Assembly (NCBI GenBank): GCA_914767715.1
Contig: OU612068.1
Location: 33,110,001-33,170,000, forward strand
DNA length: 60,000 nucleotides
Direction: 5' to 3'
Source: Membranipora membranacea
Lineage: Eukaryota; Bryozoa; Gymnolaemata; Cheilostomatida; Membraniporidae
The notes beneath the pieces are model-generated. The model was not told the DNA's origin. It saw only the letters and a list, made by a program, of their open reading frames with translations, and made no database searches. Position numbers and translations under genes: made by a program. The first letter of the stretch is position 1. The number at the start of each line of letters is the position of its first letter. Shown here in pieces: positions 13,104 through 24,300 of the stretch.

Positions 13104-14498
13104 GTGAAGAGTCTTGGGCAGACAGGTTTGACCTGGATGACAGCTGTACTACAAGATGTACTGGAAAATGGGATACCACCAGAATGGAGAAGAAGCAAAA
13201 TCACACCTTTGTATAAGCAAAAGGGAGATCCTCTAAACTGTTCAAACTATAGAGGGATAAAACTCCTCAGTCACTGTCTAAAGCTCTGGGAGCGAGTGAT
13301 AGAGGCGAGGATAAGGGAAATGAGTAAGATCAGTGGCAGACAGTATGGCTTCCAGAAAGGGAAGTCAACAACACAGCCCATGTTTTGTTTGAGAGTACTC
13401 CAGGAAAAGATGAGGGAACATCAAAAGGACTTACATATGGTTTTTGTCGACCTAGAGAAGGCGTATAATACAGTACCTAGAGACCTACTCTGGTACTGTC
13501 TGAGGAAGCGTGGAGTTCCTGAGACATATGTGAGTGCAATCAAAGACATGTACAAGGACTGCAAAACATCAGTTGTGACAAGTGTAGGTGAAACAGGTGA
13601 GATTGAGATAGAAGTAGGATTACATCAAGGATCTGCACTTAGCCCTTTCCTTTTTATATTGATCTTGGATGTCATCACCGAGGAGATTCAGAAGGACACG
13701 CCGTGGGCAAAGCTGTTTGCTGACGACCTTGTTCTTTGGGATGAAACTAGGGAGAGGATGGAAGAGAGACTGGAGAACTGGAGGGGGTGTTTAGAAGATG
13801 CAGGATTAACAGTAAGTAGGCCAAAGACAGAACATCTACCGCCAGCCGGAAACTTACATAGGATAGAAATGAAGAACTATGATGGAGAAGGTTCAACTGA
13901 TCTGCCGCAGGTATCAACATTCAAATACCTGGGAACCACAATAGATCAAGAGGGAGGATGCGGAATAGAAATTGCAAAGAGGATAGAGAAGGCATGGAAT
14001 AGATGGAGAGAGCTGACAGGAGTGCTTTGCGATAAGAAAATTCCCACCAAGCTCAAGGTTCTATTGTACAAGACGGCAATAAAACCTACACTGATGTATG
14101 GAAATGAGATCTGACCACTGACTCAAAGACAAGATGACAAGATAAGTGCAACTGAGATGAGGATGCTCCGACACATTTATAATATAGACTGGGAAGAGCA
14201 TAAAACAAATGAAAGTATAAGGGAGGAGGCCAAAATAGAAGCGATTGCAATAGGTATGAGGAGGAGACGTCTTCAATGGTATGGACATGTACGCAGGAGA
14301 GATAGGGAGGATGATATTAGAATGGTGGCTGAGATGAGAATACAGGGAAAGAGAAAGAGAGGGAGGCCAAAGAAAAGATGGATGGATACAGCGAAAGATG
14401 ACATGCTGAGATGGGGCCTCTCAGATGAAGATGTTGATGATAGAATCAGATGGCATTCTCTGATAGAACTTGGTGCCCTGCAGGACACGGCGGACTAG
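13104..14498 (+). pseudogene. Non-LTR retrotransposon reverse transcriptase, 5' truncated, one internal stop
   Basis: The frame reads as a LINE reverse transcriptase: WRRSKITPLYKQKGD and NYRGIKLLS (RT block 1), YGFQKGKST, the FVDLEKAYNTVPR block, LHQGSALSPFLF, the catalytic FADD box (about residue 207) and a thumb region with KYLGTTID. After a TGA at about 14113 the same frame continues with PLTQRQDDK, then LQWYGHVRRRD and KRGRPKKRW, a C-terminal tail common in LINE-encoded proteins. In relatives the TGA position is usually Trp (W-PLT), so a TGG to TGA change is the simplest explanation. The first ATG is at 13137. No endonuclease domain is present, so the copy is 5' truncated and probably dead. 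Confidence 0.9.
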
Positions 14499-14519
14499 GT
14501 GAGAAAAAAGGTGAGATAC

Positions 14520-14995
14520 AATATATTATATAATTGTATATAATACATAATTGTAAATAATATATTATACAACTGTATATATTATATTATTTTATATAAT
14601 ATATTATATAACTGTATATATTATTTAACTGTATATATTATATAATTGTCAATGATTGAATATATTATATAATTGTATATATTATGTAAATATATATAAT
14701 ATATCATATAATTGTATATATAATAGTATATATTATATTATTTAATTGTATATGTTATATAACTGTCGATATTATATAATTGTATATAATATAAAATTGC
14801 ATATATAATATAATTGTATATAGTATGTATTATGTATGCATCTATGTATTATATGTATTGTATGTAATATATAAATTTTGGTAATATATATTTGTATGTA
14901 ATATGTATTTGTATGTATTTGTATGTAATGTTTAATTGTATGTAATATATAATTGTATATAATATATAATTGTATGAAATTTATGTATGTATCAT
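14520..14995. repeat. AT-rich tandem repeat (TATAATTGTATATAAT-like) right of the retroelement
   Basis: Nearly 500 bp of degenerate TATATTATATAATTGTATAT units, the same type as at 12899-13103. Short frames over this stretch are repeat translations and not genes. Confidence 0.85.
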
Positions 14996-15124
14996 ACGGC
15001 ATTTTATAAATGTCTGCAATAATTCCAGTAAACGCTAATACAATGTTCTATTTTAGGGCGACACCTATGGAAGTTAAAGATAATATAATTATGATTTCTT
15101 TGGTTACACACATGTTCACAAACC

Positions 15125-16545
15125 TGAATTAGACCGTAGACTTAATAATAAACCTAGACAGGACACTGTATGGAGCATTAGCATTGAGGCAGTGAGGCAC
15201 TTAATTATGGTGACGCGAAGTCACTGGAGGGTGTAGAAACAGTGATTTTTACTCATAGCTATCATTGATTTACCGTTCCCAGCTCGGGTTAAATGTTGAT
15301 AACTCAACTGGCTTCAATCGGAACTTAAGTTTGAAAATTGCAATAGATTCAGCAGCTTCTGGCAATCACTTTGATAGTCGGTTTAGCTCCATAGCTCAAA
15401 TTTTATCAAAAGAGCAAGCTATTTAAAACGGTGCATAGACTTAAAGCTATAATTTTTTTTGCAGTTTCAGTCCTGATTAATTGCTAATATCTCAAACAAT
15501 TTTGTTGGAATTTTGAGTTTGAAAATTACAATAGATTCAGCAGCTTCTGGTGATCATTTTGATAGTCTGTTTAGCTTCGTAGCTCAAATATTATCAAAAG
15601 AGCAAGCTATTGAAAACAGTACATAGACTCAAAGCTATAACCTTTTTTTGCATTTTCAGCCCTGATTTAAAGTTTATTTCCTATCAATTTGGATGGGATT
15701 TTGAGTTTGAAAATTGCAATAGATTCAGCAGCTTCTTGTGATCATATTGATAGTCTATTTAGCTTCGTAGCTCAAATATTATCAAAAAAGCAAGCTATTG
15801 AAAACGGTGCATAGACTTAAAGCTATAATTTGGTCCTGATTAAATGCTTATATCTCAACCAATTTTGATGGAATTTTGGGTTTGAAAATTACAATAGATT
15901 CAGTAGCTTGTGAAGATTATTTTGAAGGTCTGTTTAGCTTTGTAGCTCAAGTATAACCAAGGAGTTTAGGACGTTCCTCGTTGGTATAACCGAACAAGCA
16001 AGCAATTGAAAACCGTTATATTACTAATAATGACACAATTATTGGCTGATGGAAAGGGGTAGCAAAGAAGAAAGTCCTGAACTACCTGGTTAGACTTGAG
16101 CTACAAGGCAGAAGAGACCATCAAAATGATCTCCACAAGCTACTGAACCTATTGTAATTTTCAAACTCAAAATTCCAACAAAATTGTTTGAGATATTAGC
16201 AATTAATCAGGACTGAAACTGCAAAAAAAATTATAGCTTTAAGTCTATGCACCGTTTTAAATAGCTTGCTCTTTTGATAATATTTGAGCTATGGAGCTAA
16301 ACCGACTATCAAAGTGATTGCCAGAAGCTGCTGAATCTATTGCAATTTTCAAACTTAAATTCCGATTGAAGCCAGTTGAGTTATCAACATTTAACCCGAG
16401 CTGGGAACGGTAAATCAATGATAGCTATGCGTAAAAATCACTGTTTCTACACCCTCCAGTGACGTCGCGTCACCATAATTAAGTGCCTCACTTCAGCTAT
16501 ATACAGTGTCCTGTCTAGGTTTATTATTAAGTCTATGAATTAGAC
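15125..16545. mobile_element. Foldback transposon with long inverted arms and 10-bp target duplication
   Basis: A 10-bp direct repeat TGAATTAGAC (15125-15134 and 16536-16545) brackets a 1.4-kb palindromic element. The ends are inverted (left TAGACTTAATAATAAACC..., right ...GGTTTATTATTAAGTCTA), and pairing continues hundreds of bases inward with few mismatches. The left arm holds four tandem copies of a subrepeat of about 188 bp, anchored on AGATTCAGCAGCTT at 15345, 15533, 15721 and 15896 (last copy diverged). The right arm holds two inverted copies near 16138 and 16330. No transposase frame is visible. A 9-11-bp duplication with long arms fits Mutator-like or Foldback (FB)-type non-autonomous elements; choosing between them is inference. 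Confidence 0.85.
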
Positions 16546-17224
16546 ACTGTTTTCAGGAAAAATCGCATCTGAATTTACAAATTTCATTTGCTGCTTTATG
16601 CTGTTCTGAAGTTTTCTGACCTTTTTGCACTAACATGGCTAATAGTGAGAATGGTATCAGCTAACAGTTTCCTGGAAATGGTGTCATGTCATCCAAAGAC
16701 AATGTTGTCAGTTTGGAATAAGAGATGTGTTAGTAGTCCAACCTATAAAACTCCCGTCCTAGCTATGTACAGACAATGACTAATATTCTGCCAGTGGTTG
16801 CGTCATATATGATTTTGCAGTTTATGTAGATTCAATCTTATCACCGTTGGAGATAATCAAAATTATGTCAACATAGAGATAAATAGTCTCCTGAACTTGG
16901 CGCCTCTCACTGATTCAAACAAATCACATAGCACTAGATAAGGGCTACTTACAGCAGTGAATGTACTGTACCAAAACAGAAGTCGAGATTAGGAAGTGAG
17001 CGCTGCAGTTACTCATCCTTCATATTGGGTGAGAAAGCATAGCAATTTCACACCTCAAGCCCTTTATTATAATCTGAGAAGATAGATAGATAGTAAGGAA
17101 CTCATACAGAGTTATAACAGTGATACTCTGTTAGGGTCGAGGAACCAAAGACTAGTACAAGGTGTGTAGTGAACGAAAAGTGTACAGATACAAGACAAGA
17201 TAAGGAGGTACGATTGGTCAAAAC

Positions 17225-20200
17225 ATGAATGCTGCCATCTATATATGGTGTGCACTACTGTTGCTGACTTTTACTCAACACCAAACAGCTGCTATAAAGA
17301 TAAAAAATATCATCAATGAAAAAGAAGCAGGCTGTATAGCTAAAGTTGGTACAGAGACAGGAGATAAGTGGATATTTCTGAAGGATGATCTGGATAAACT
17401 AAACGGAGGAGTGTAAGTTATATTGTGTGTAAGTAAACAGACAACCCCCCCCCCCCGCCCCCGACCAAGCCCAGCCTCACAGCAACCAATACACATTCAT
17501 CTCATTGGAAGTTATGTTTCAGAGGTTTTCAGTAAGAACATTGTTATAAAACAGTGAAACAACAATGGGACTGAAAAAACCCAAAAAATGTTATTGTGAG
17601 CACCTTCTCAAAATGCCGTATATGTCACTATATTTGATAGCTTCAAGTTGTTAGGAATCAACATACGATCCGCAACACTTTTGTGATTCTTCATATTGCG
17701 AAGGGTGTCCATAGTATATTGTCCTACTTTGATAGTATTTTAAACTGTTTATAGGCCGTAAGCCAGGTTTGGGTGTTTGGCTAAGCCCATAGACAAAACA
17801 CACAGTGATGTGTGTTTTGTCTATGGCTAAGCCTATGAAATTGTGAGTTTCTCAGAATTCAATCACACTAATCTTGAATAGGTGTTTGGTATAGATTTTG
17901 ACAGCTCCTACTTATGTTCTTTTCCTTGTCATTAACCAAGTTTTTTTTGCTATCTCAGCTTTATTAACTACTCATTAAAACTTTCTGATAATCTCAGTAT
18001 GCCCTTTTCTTTAGTAGCAAGCAAACGGCTTCTTTATTCTCGCTAACACCTGACAGTACATCACAATATATTCTATCAATCATACATTTTATTACTTAAT
18101 AAATACATATATGTGCATATTTTTGGTAGATACAACACTACAGTGGGTGATGGAGGACCATTATATAAGTGGAGACCATGTAAACCTTTTAACATAAAGT
18201 TTACTGATGAAGTTGCAGAGAATGATAACGACTGCCATAGCGTCTATGTGAGTACCGTGCTGTTATAGCCTAGCTATTGTGATCATAAATATAGAGGTGA
18301 TTGTGATCAACTTGTCTTAGCTCCCATCACAGTGATGAACATATCTCAGTTTTATTAGAGATTTATTATTGCTTGATCGTTATGAGTATTGTAACAGAAG
18401 TGTTTTCCCTCTTTCTTTAAATCTAAATGGTTATAAGAAATGCTTTGTGTTGAAAAAAAGAAGCTACTTGGATGAACTGATGATACTGGGATGAACGGGT
18501 TAAAAAAGTGTTTTTTGTCTTAAATAAGACTCAATTTCACCTGGTACAAAAGCATTACTGAAGAGGCAGAATGTCAAAAATTCATCATTGAAATAAAATT
18601 GACAACATAACACTACTTTAACCTTATATATTTTTGTCTATCCTCAATCAAAGGTGACGAAAGAAGATAACAAAGGAATAAGAGATTGTAAAGGTCTTGG
18701 TAATATTACAAGCTTTAAGAAATCGAAGGATGGCCAACTAGAACTTCACTATAACTTCGCAAAAGAGTAGGTGAAACTAAATTCAGAGATTCAGAGATTT
18801 TAACCGTAACAGACAATAAATATTTATTTCTGTACCAGTACGCTCTATGTACCCATTACATTGTTTTGCCAAACTCCTGCTGTTTATTCAACTCCGTAGA
18901 CATATTATTCAGTCTATGTTGAATTCAAAGTTGTTGTGGTTTCATCAGATTTGAGGTCTTGGCGTTGTACAAGGGTGCGCTAAATAGATTAGATGTATCA
19001 TCTCTTAAAATGTAAGCATATTATTCTCATTGGCCCCGAAATGGGCACTGAATAGCAAATAAAGTGACTGTCACCATTATTATTTTTATTAAGTCGGCAG
19101 ACTCGTCTTACGGTAGATTTGCAGGCACACAAAAACAGGCCATACTAATATAAAGGTCAAAGAAGGTGTATCGAACAACAACCAGTGACCACTTTCGCTA
19201 AACTCCTCTTTCTCTTGCAGCCCTCATCTCTATGCCATTGTTCAACTTGAATGTGACGAGAAGTTAGAACATGGGAAATTAGAATGTGCCGATGACTGCA
19301 CAGGATACAAACCCGTGAGTTCACTGCATGATTATTTCATTAAACCCTATTATGGGAAATTCAATGACTAAATGTGTAGTTGTCTCCTTTTTTGCCATTT
19401 GTTGACAACTCCAAATCCAAAAGTATCATTTTTGTAGCCTACTTCACAAAATATGTTCCTCATATCATGAAAATATCTAAATGTGAATTACTCACTTCTT
19501 CCGATCTAATTTATTTGACAGACATTGAAATACACATCCCGCTATGCATGTCTCAGAGAAGAACCAAAATCTATAATCCCTACTAAAAAACCGCACAGTG
19601 GAACTTTAGAAGTGATGCGTAAATACAGTGCTGGATCAATATCTCTTATAGTGTAGGTATTTTATACTCTTCTCTGTGCTCACATCAATACGATCTATCA
19701 TATTTGTGCTGCAAAGGAAGACCGGCTCTTAGCTTTAGAAAGAGCTAACAAAATGTATAAAGTGTCTGAAATGGAGATAGAGTGTCTGCAACTTCTTTAG
19801 AACTGACACAGTACCTACAGCAGAGCCACATGAGTACTGATAGCTAGAACCAGGCAATCATTGGCTATTTACAACCGGTGAAAAGACAGTCATTTAGAAT
19901 ACCGAAGTCAATGATGATTGTATGAATCTAGTATAAGAAAATGCTTGGTTGACTATATTATTCGATTTGATTCAACTCCCGCTGCCATAGTCCAAAATGC
20001 AGGATAAGCGATTGAGTGACAAATTCTGTGATATCGTGGGAATTGTTCAGGTTGACTGCGGTACAACTATATTGAATTAGTGAAGCACCTTTACCAAATT
20101 CTCTATTTTAGGTTCGGGATTCTTCTGTTTCTATATTTGAGTATGGGAGTGATAAGAGGCAGCTTTAAAGGACAATCTGGTTGTGATCGGCTCCCTAACT

Positions 20201-20662
20201 CTGATTTCTGGTTAGAACTTCCCCTCCTAGTCAGAGTAAGTACATAGATGCTGGGCACAGCAGATAATTATAACAAAAATCAGCAATCGACTTTTCATAG
20301 GGATAAGTTTAAAAAGAAATCAAAGTTGTTTTATCTGAAATATTTAATTGAGTTAATGGAATGTGACCTACTTTTACTAAAAAATCTGGGATGTCCTATC
20401 CTTTGTTGAGGTCAAATAAAATGTGAATGCATAATAGCCGCCAATTCGAAGCAAATGTTTTTTTCCATTTTTCCTTGCTAAACTTTACAACTTAGATGCA
20501 CAACTACTTAAATGTTTACAGGATGGATGTAGACTTGCATTCACAGGAAGGAGACCGAGACCTTTTGATACCAATAATCGCAAACGAAGGAAAAGGAAGT
20601 CCAGAGGAAAAAGTTATCAGCAGGTCAGCTATGACAACATGGCGGAGGAGGTACATCTATGA
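17225..20662 (+). CDS. Cation-dependent mannose-6-phosphate receptor-like sorting receptor
   Basis: Seven exons: 17225-17412, 18130-18247, 18654-18766, 19221-19314, 19522-19652, 20112-20235 and 20522-20662. They join to 302 codons in one frame. The protein has a signal peptide (IWCALLLLTFTQ), a Cys-rich lumenal MRH-type domain (paired Cys; YAIVQLECDE strand; KYTSRYAC near its end), a transmembrane helix (ISLIVFGILLFLYLSMGV) and a short basic tail. The tail motif NSDFWLELPLLVRDGC matches the vertebrate CD-MPR tail, where the Phe-Trp pair steers endosomal sorting and the Cys is palmitoylated. Residues that bind mannose-6-phosphate in vertebrates are not evident: I see no clear equivalent of the binding Arg, and no DxxLL GGA signal at the C-terminus. 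It is therefore likely a Golgi-endosome cargo receptor, with ligand uncertain. A polyadenylation signal AATAAA lies at 20732-20737. Convergent with STK36. Confidence 0.88.
17778..17833. mobile_element. Perfect 18-bp-arm hairpin flanked by GCTAAGCC direct repeats
   Basis: Arms 17787-17804 and 17809-17826 (CCATAGACAAAACACACA and its exact complement, 4-bp loop) lie in intron 1 of the M6PR-like gene. The sequence GCTAAGCC occurs directly on both sides, as a target duplication would. A related CATAGACA hairpin lies at 57315-57342. Confidence 0.6.
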
Positions 20663-21334
20663 TTTCACCTCACTATGATTATAATATATGAGAAAAATAT
20701 TGGCCGCATATTATGAGATGTTGTTTTTGTAAATAAATACCAATCATTATACCAAATCATTCAGAGTTGAGACTGGTGTATATAGCGTCGTGGAATGGAC
20801 CTCATAATCACGCAGTGCATGGCATTTTCACTTTTATTGACATCGTGGTTTGACCTTGTTCCATTGAAGATGGAAATTACTCATGGAGAATCCTGCTGGA
20901 TGTCAAATCATGAAAATATCCAAACAGAGAAAATTGGTACACATTGAAGTAAATTGAGTGAAGCGTATACAAGCATACCAGTATTTATTTTTTGAAATTG
21001 AATTCACATTTAATTTATTTGAACCTAGGCTGTACATCAAATTGATCTAAAAATGGACGAATTTTAATTAAAAAAGTGAATGATTGTAAACACAAACCTG
21101 AGAAAACAACAATCATTTAACTAAAGCAAAACTGGCAAGCTATACAGATTGAAATAAAATGTGAAAAATGGTATGAAAAATCATAATAAATACAAGTGCA
21201 TATCCAGTATTCATTCAAAGTTTGATGTAAAAGATTTTCATTATAGTGGATTTTCCGTGAGCGTATGCACCCAACAATCGAAGAATGTATCTTGTTGTAC
21301 AAGATCAAAAATTATAAGCCTTAGACAGACCACA
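20663..21334. other. Convergent intergenic gap between M6PR-like gene and STK36
   Basis: Holds the 3' ends of two converging genes, including the AATAAA at 20732 of the plus-strand gene. No coding or repeat feature is seen. Confidence 0.6.
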
Positions 21335-24300
21335 TCATGAGCCTGATGCCTCCCGTAGCTGTTTGACAAGTAGAGCACACTGCTGTGCTATATTATTACT
21401 GGCTCGTGACCCGCTGACACTACTATAAGCTGACCTGGCGCTGAGCGCTCCGCCGGCAGACCTGGAGCTGAGCGCTCCGCCGGCAGACCTGGCTGTCAGG
21501 GTACCAGACTTTGAGGGTGAGTAATTGTGTGATATCTGAGACAGGCGGGATATAGCCTTGTGTTTTATCAGTTCGTTTCTAAGAGATTTGTGTTGTGACA
21601 TTTCGTGTAGCGTGGATAGTGCACACTCCTGTACGTGTATCTGGGTATCAGAGCAGGCTAAATCCAACACACTAAAAGTACAACCACCATTACATCACTT
21701 CACGCTCTCAAATAACAAATTTGGTTGTTAATTTAATTCCTTTTTTGGCTTGCTATGAAAAGCATTTTTTGGAATTATTATGATGCTAATAAAGTTTTAA
21801 AACAATAACAACATAGTGTTGTATATTAAATTTCCAACATTTTCAGTTTATCCTGACCTAACATCACAAAAGAGCTTCAATTTTGCAACCACCTCCTCTA
21901 AAAATTTAATATTAATAATAAAGTTTGGCGGGAATCTGACCAATGAAATGAGATATTTCAATGATCTGAGCATTGAGCTGGAACAAACTGAAGCTGAATA
22001 CAATACAAACTGACCTTGATACAGTTGAGGTAGATACAAACTCATCACATAATTCTTCAGAATGGAGTATGAGATTACCCAATGCACCTGTAATGGTATT
22101 ATATAAAGTGAGCTCATTGAAATGTGAGAGACATTACTTAAATCATCAAAGATCTCAAAGAGGTAACAGAACCAATTCTTACAATCTATTGCGATAAATT
22201 GATTTACCAGGTTTACATCATACCTGACGAGTCTCCATTTTTGGTAGGGAGGCTCCCGGTTTTTAAGGTCTTTTTCCACCCCCTCCCTATCTCCTCCCTT
22301 TTTTCAGCTTCCTTTACCCAGAAAATTGTTTAAGCTTCTTTTTGCAAGGGAAACTATGTTTTCCCACCTCAACAGTCCATATACCTATGTATTTGCTTAT
22401 TACCATTACCATTACTGTTTGTATATAAAATTAGGTAAAACAAGGCAATTCATAATATGAAAGCACAAGTTTCGGCTAAGAACTATGACAAACGAGGGCT
22501 GAATTGCATTCGAACTGTGGGAAGCAGAGTGGTATTCCGGATTGGGGGTTTGTCCGCGGAGACCTCCTGATTTCTGGGTCTACCAACTTGTCATGTATGG
22601 TTTACATGCAAGCAGCTCAACCGCAATGTGGACTTCAGTGCTTAGTCACTCATTTCAGATAAGGTCAAGGAGTATTTATTCACAATTGTTAAGGAAATAC
22701 GTACAGACAGCATGACTCCGGGTTCTGGCGATGGGGTCGGCAAGTAACTTCACCAGGATAGGAACGATAGGCAACAAAGCTTCGTTAATATTAGATGAAT
22801 GATATGCAGCATTTCCCACAGCATAACTAGCACCCTGTTATCAGAAACAGGAGACAATAAGTTATGAAGCATTTATTTTGCCGAAAAAACACTTGTGCAT
22901 GCTTTTTCATCTGTAAATGGAGCTAAATGGATCAGGGCCATTGTAGAAAAGCAACAGTTCGCCTCGAGCGAAGAGTAAAAATATCAAAGTTGAATTCTAT
23001 GGATAATTTTCAAAGATTTTAAATTCCGGCAAATAGACAGACAACAAGTTAATGCTGTAACTACTTACCTTTCTGACATTATGATCCGAATCGCTCAGAC
23101 AATCTATCAGAGCTTTCAGCAGAACAGGTCTATAAGAAAGAGAGTGTTTTATTTGACGAAGGAAATCAAATCAGCTTTCGAGTCAATTCAGTGAAATAAA
23201 GGGCCTTCAGGTTTGGTTAAGTTTTCAAATGTTCTGAAAGTTTGTGGTAAAGACCTGAGGATATCTTTTTCCTCTATTGACGTTGAAAATGTATCAGTCG
23301 GATTAGTAATCAGTATATTATCTGGCTCAATCATTACTCAATATAATATGATACTCACTTAGTTTTGAGTCTGGAGGCGAAATGATCGTTGTGTTTGATG
23401 ATGTTTCCGAGCAGACTGGACATACGAGCTCTTATTACTGAATTCTTACTGGTCATCATTTCCGCCATCAATGAGTCATCTGTAAAAGGCAAGAGTAAGT
23501 TTTATGAACAGGCCAATTTATCAGGTTATGCCAAAAAATCCATAAAATATTATTAACTTATTACCATTGATAGGCAACTTACTGACACTCAGAATAACTG
23601 TTTACTAAATTGCAGTTGTCTTCTTAACGCCCATAAGAAAGAGACAGTTTGCCATTATAATGTTGCAGAAATATTCAAATCTCCCAGAACTCCTGCGAAA
23701 GCATAAATAGTTGTAAGACAGAAGTATGGTGGTCTAAAAGAAAACCACCTCAATGTAAATATACTACCTTGCTGAGAGGGCATTAGAAGTGAGAGTATTT
23801 TATCATTAGATTCCGGTAGTCTCCTGGCCATGTGACTGAATATAGTCAGTATATCTACTGTTACAAGCTCTGGTGCTGGAGGCTGGAAACAGGCTGCTAG
23901 AAACTTTGTCACCTGCAAAGAGTTCAAACCCAACGTCCTGAGAGAGCTGATAAGGTGAGCAGTGTGGACAAAAATATTTCAATGACATAAAAACCACTTA
24001 CTCAAACATGTGAGAGTAATAACAGTGTGTAATAGTATAGCTAGAAAAATAGTCAATTTAATATTGATGTCCGATAAATATTTAAAATCTTCATAGAACA
24101 CTTAATTCGAAACGAACATCCTTCAACTATTTCACAAGATTTTCCCTATAATGGCGGCAAATTAAGTCACCTTTTCGTTGTGCATGTTATCGGAGAATTG
24201 GAGTAGGAATGATTGGTTTATGAGACAGAGCCTCTCGACTAAGCCTATAGGTATCTGAGTGTCAGCGAGAGACAAGTGCTCTACACAGGCATTCAGTAAG

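Noticed and set aside
14113-14115. TGA read as Trp or Sec (recoding)
   Set aside because: One stop in a truncated LINE copy is more simply a mutation; all other genes here use TGA or TAA as normal stops and no SECIS is evident.
14772-15002. Minus-strand open frame rich in Tyr, Ile and His
   Set aside because: Translation of the AT tandem repeat.
21816-22279. Open frames on both strands in a STK36 intron
   Set aside because: AT-rich, no recognisable domain, and no splice signals linking them to neighbouring exons.
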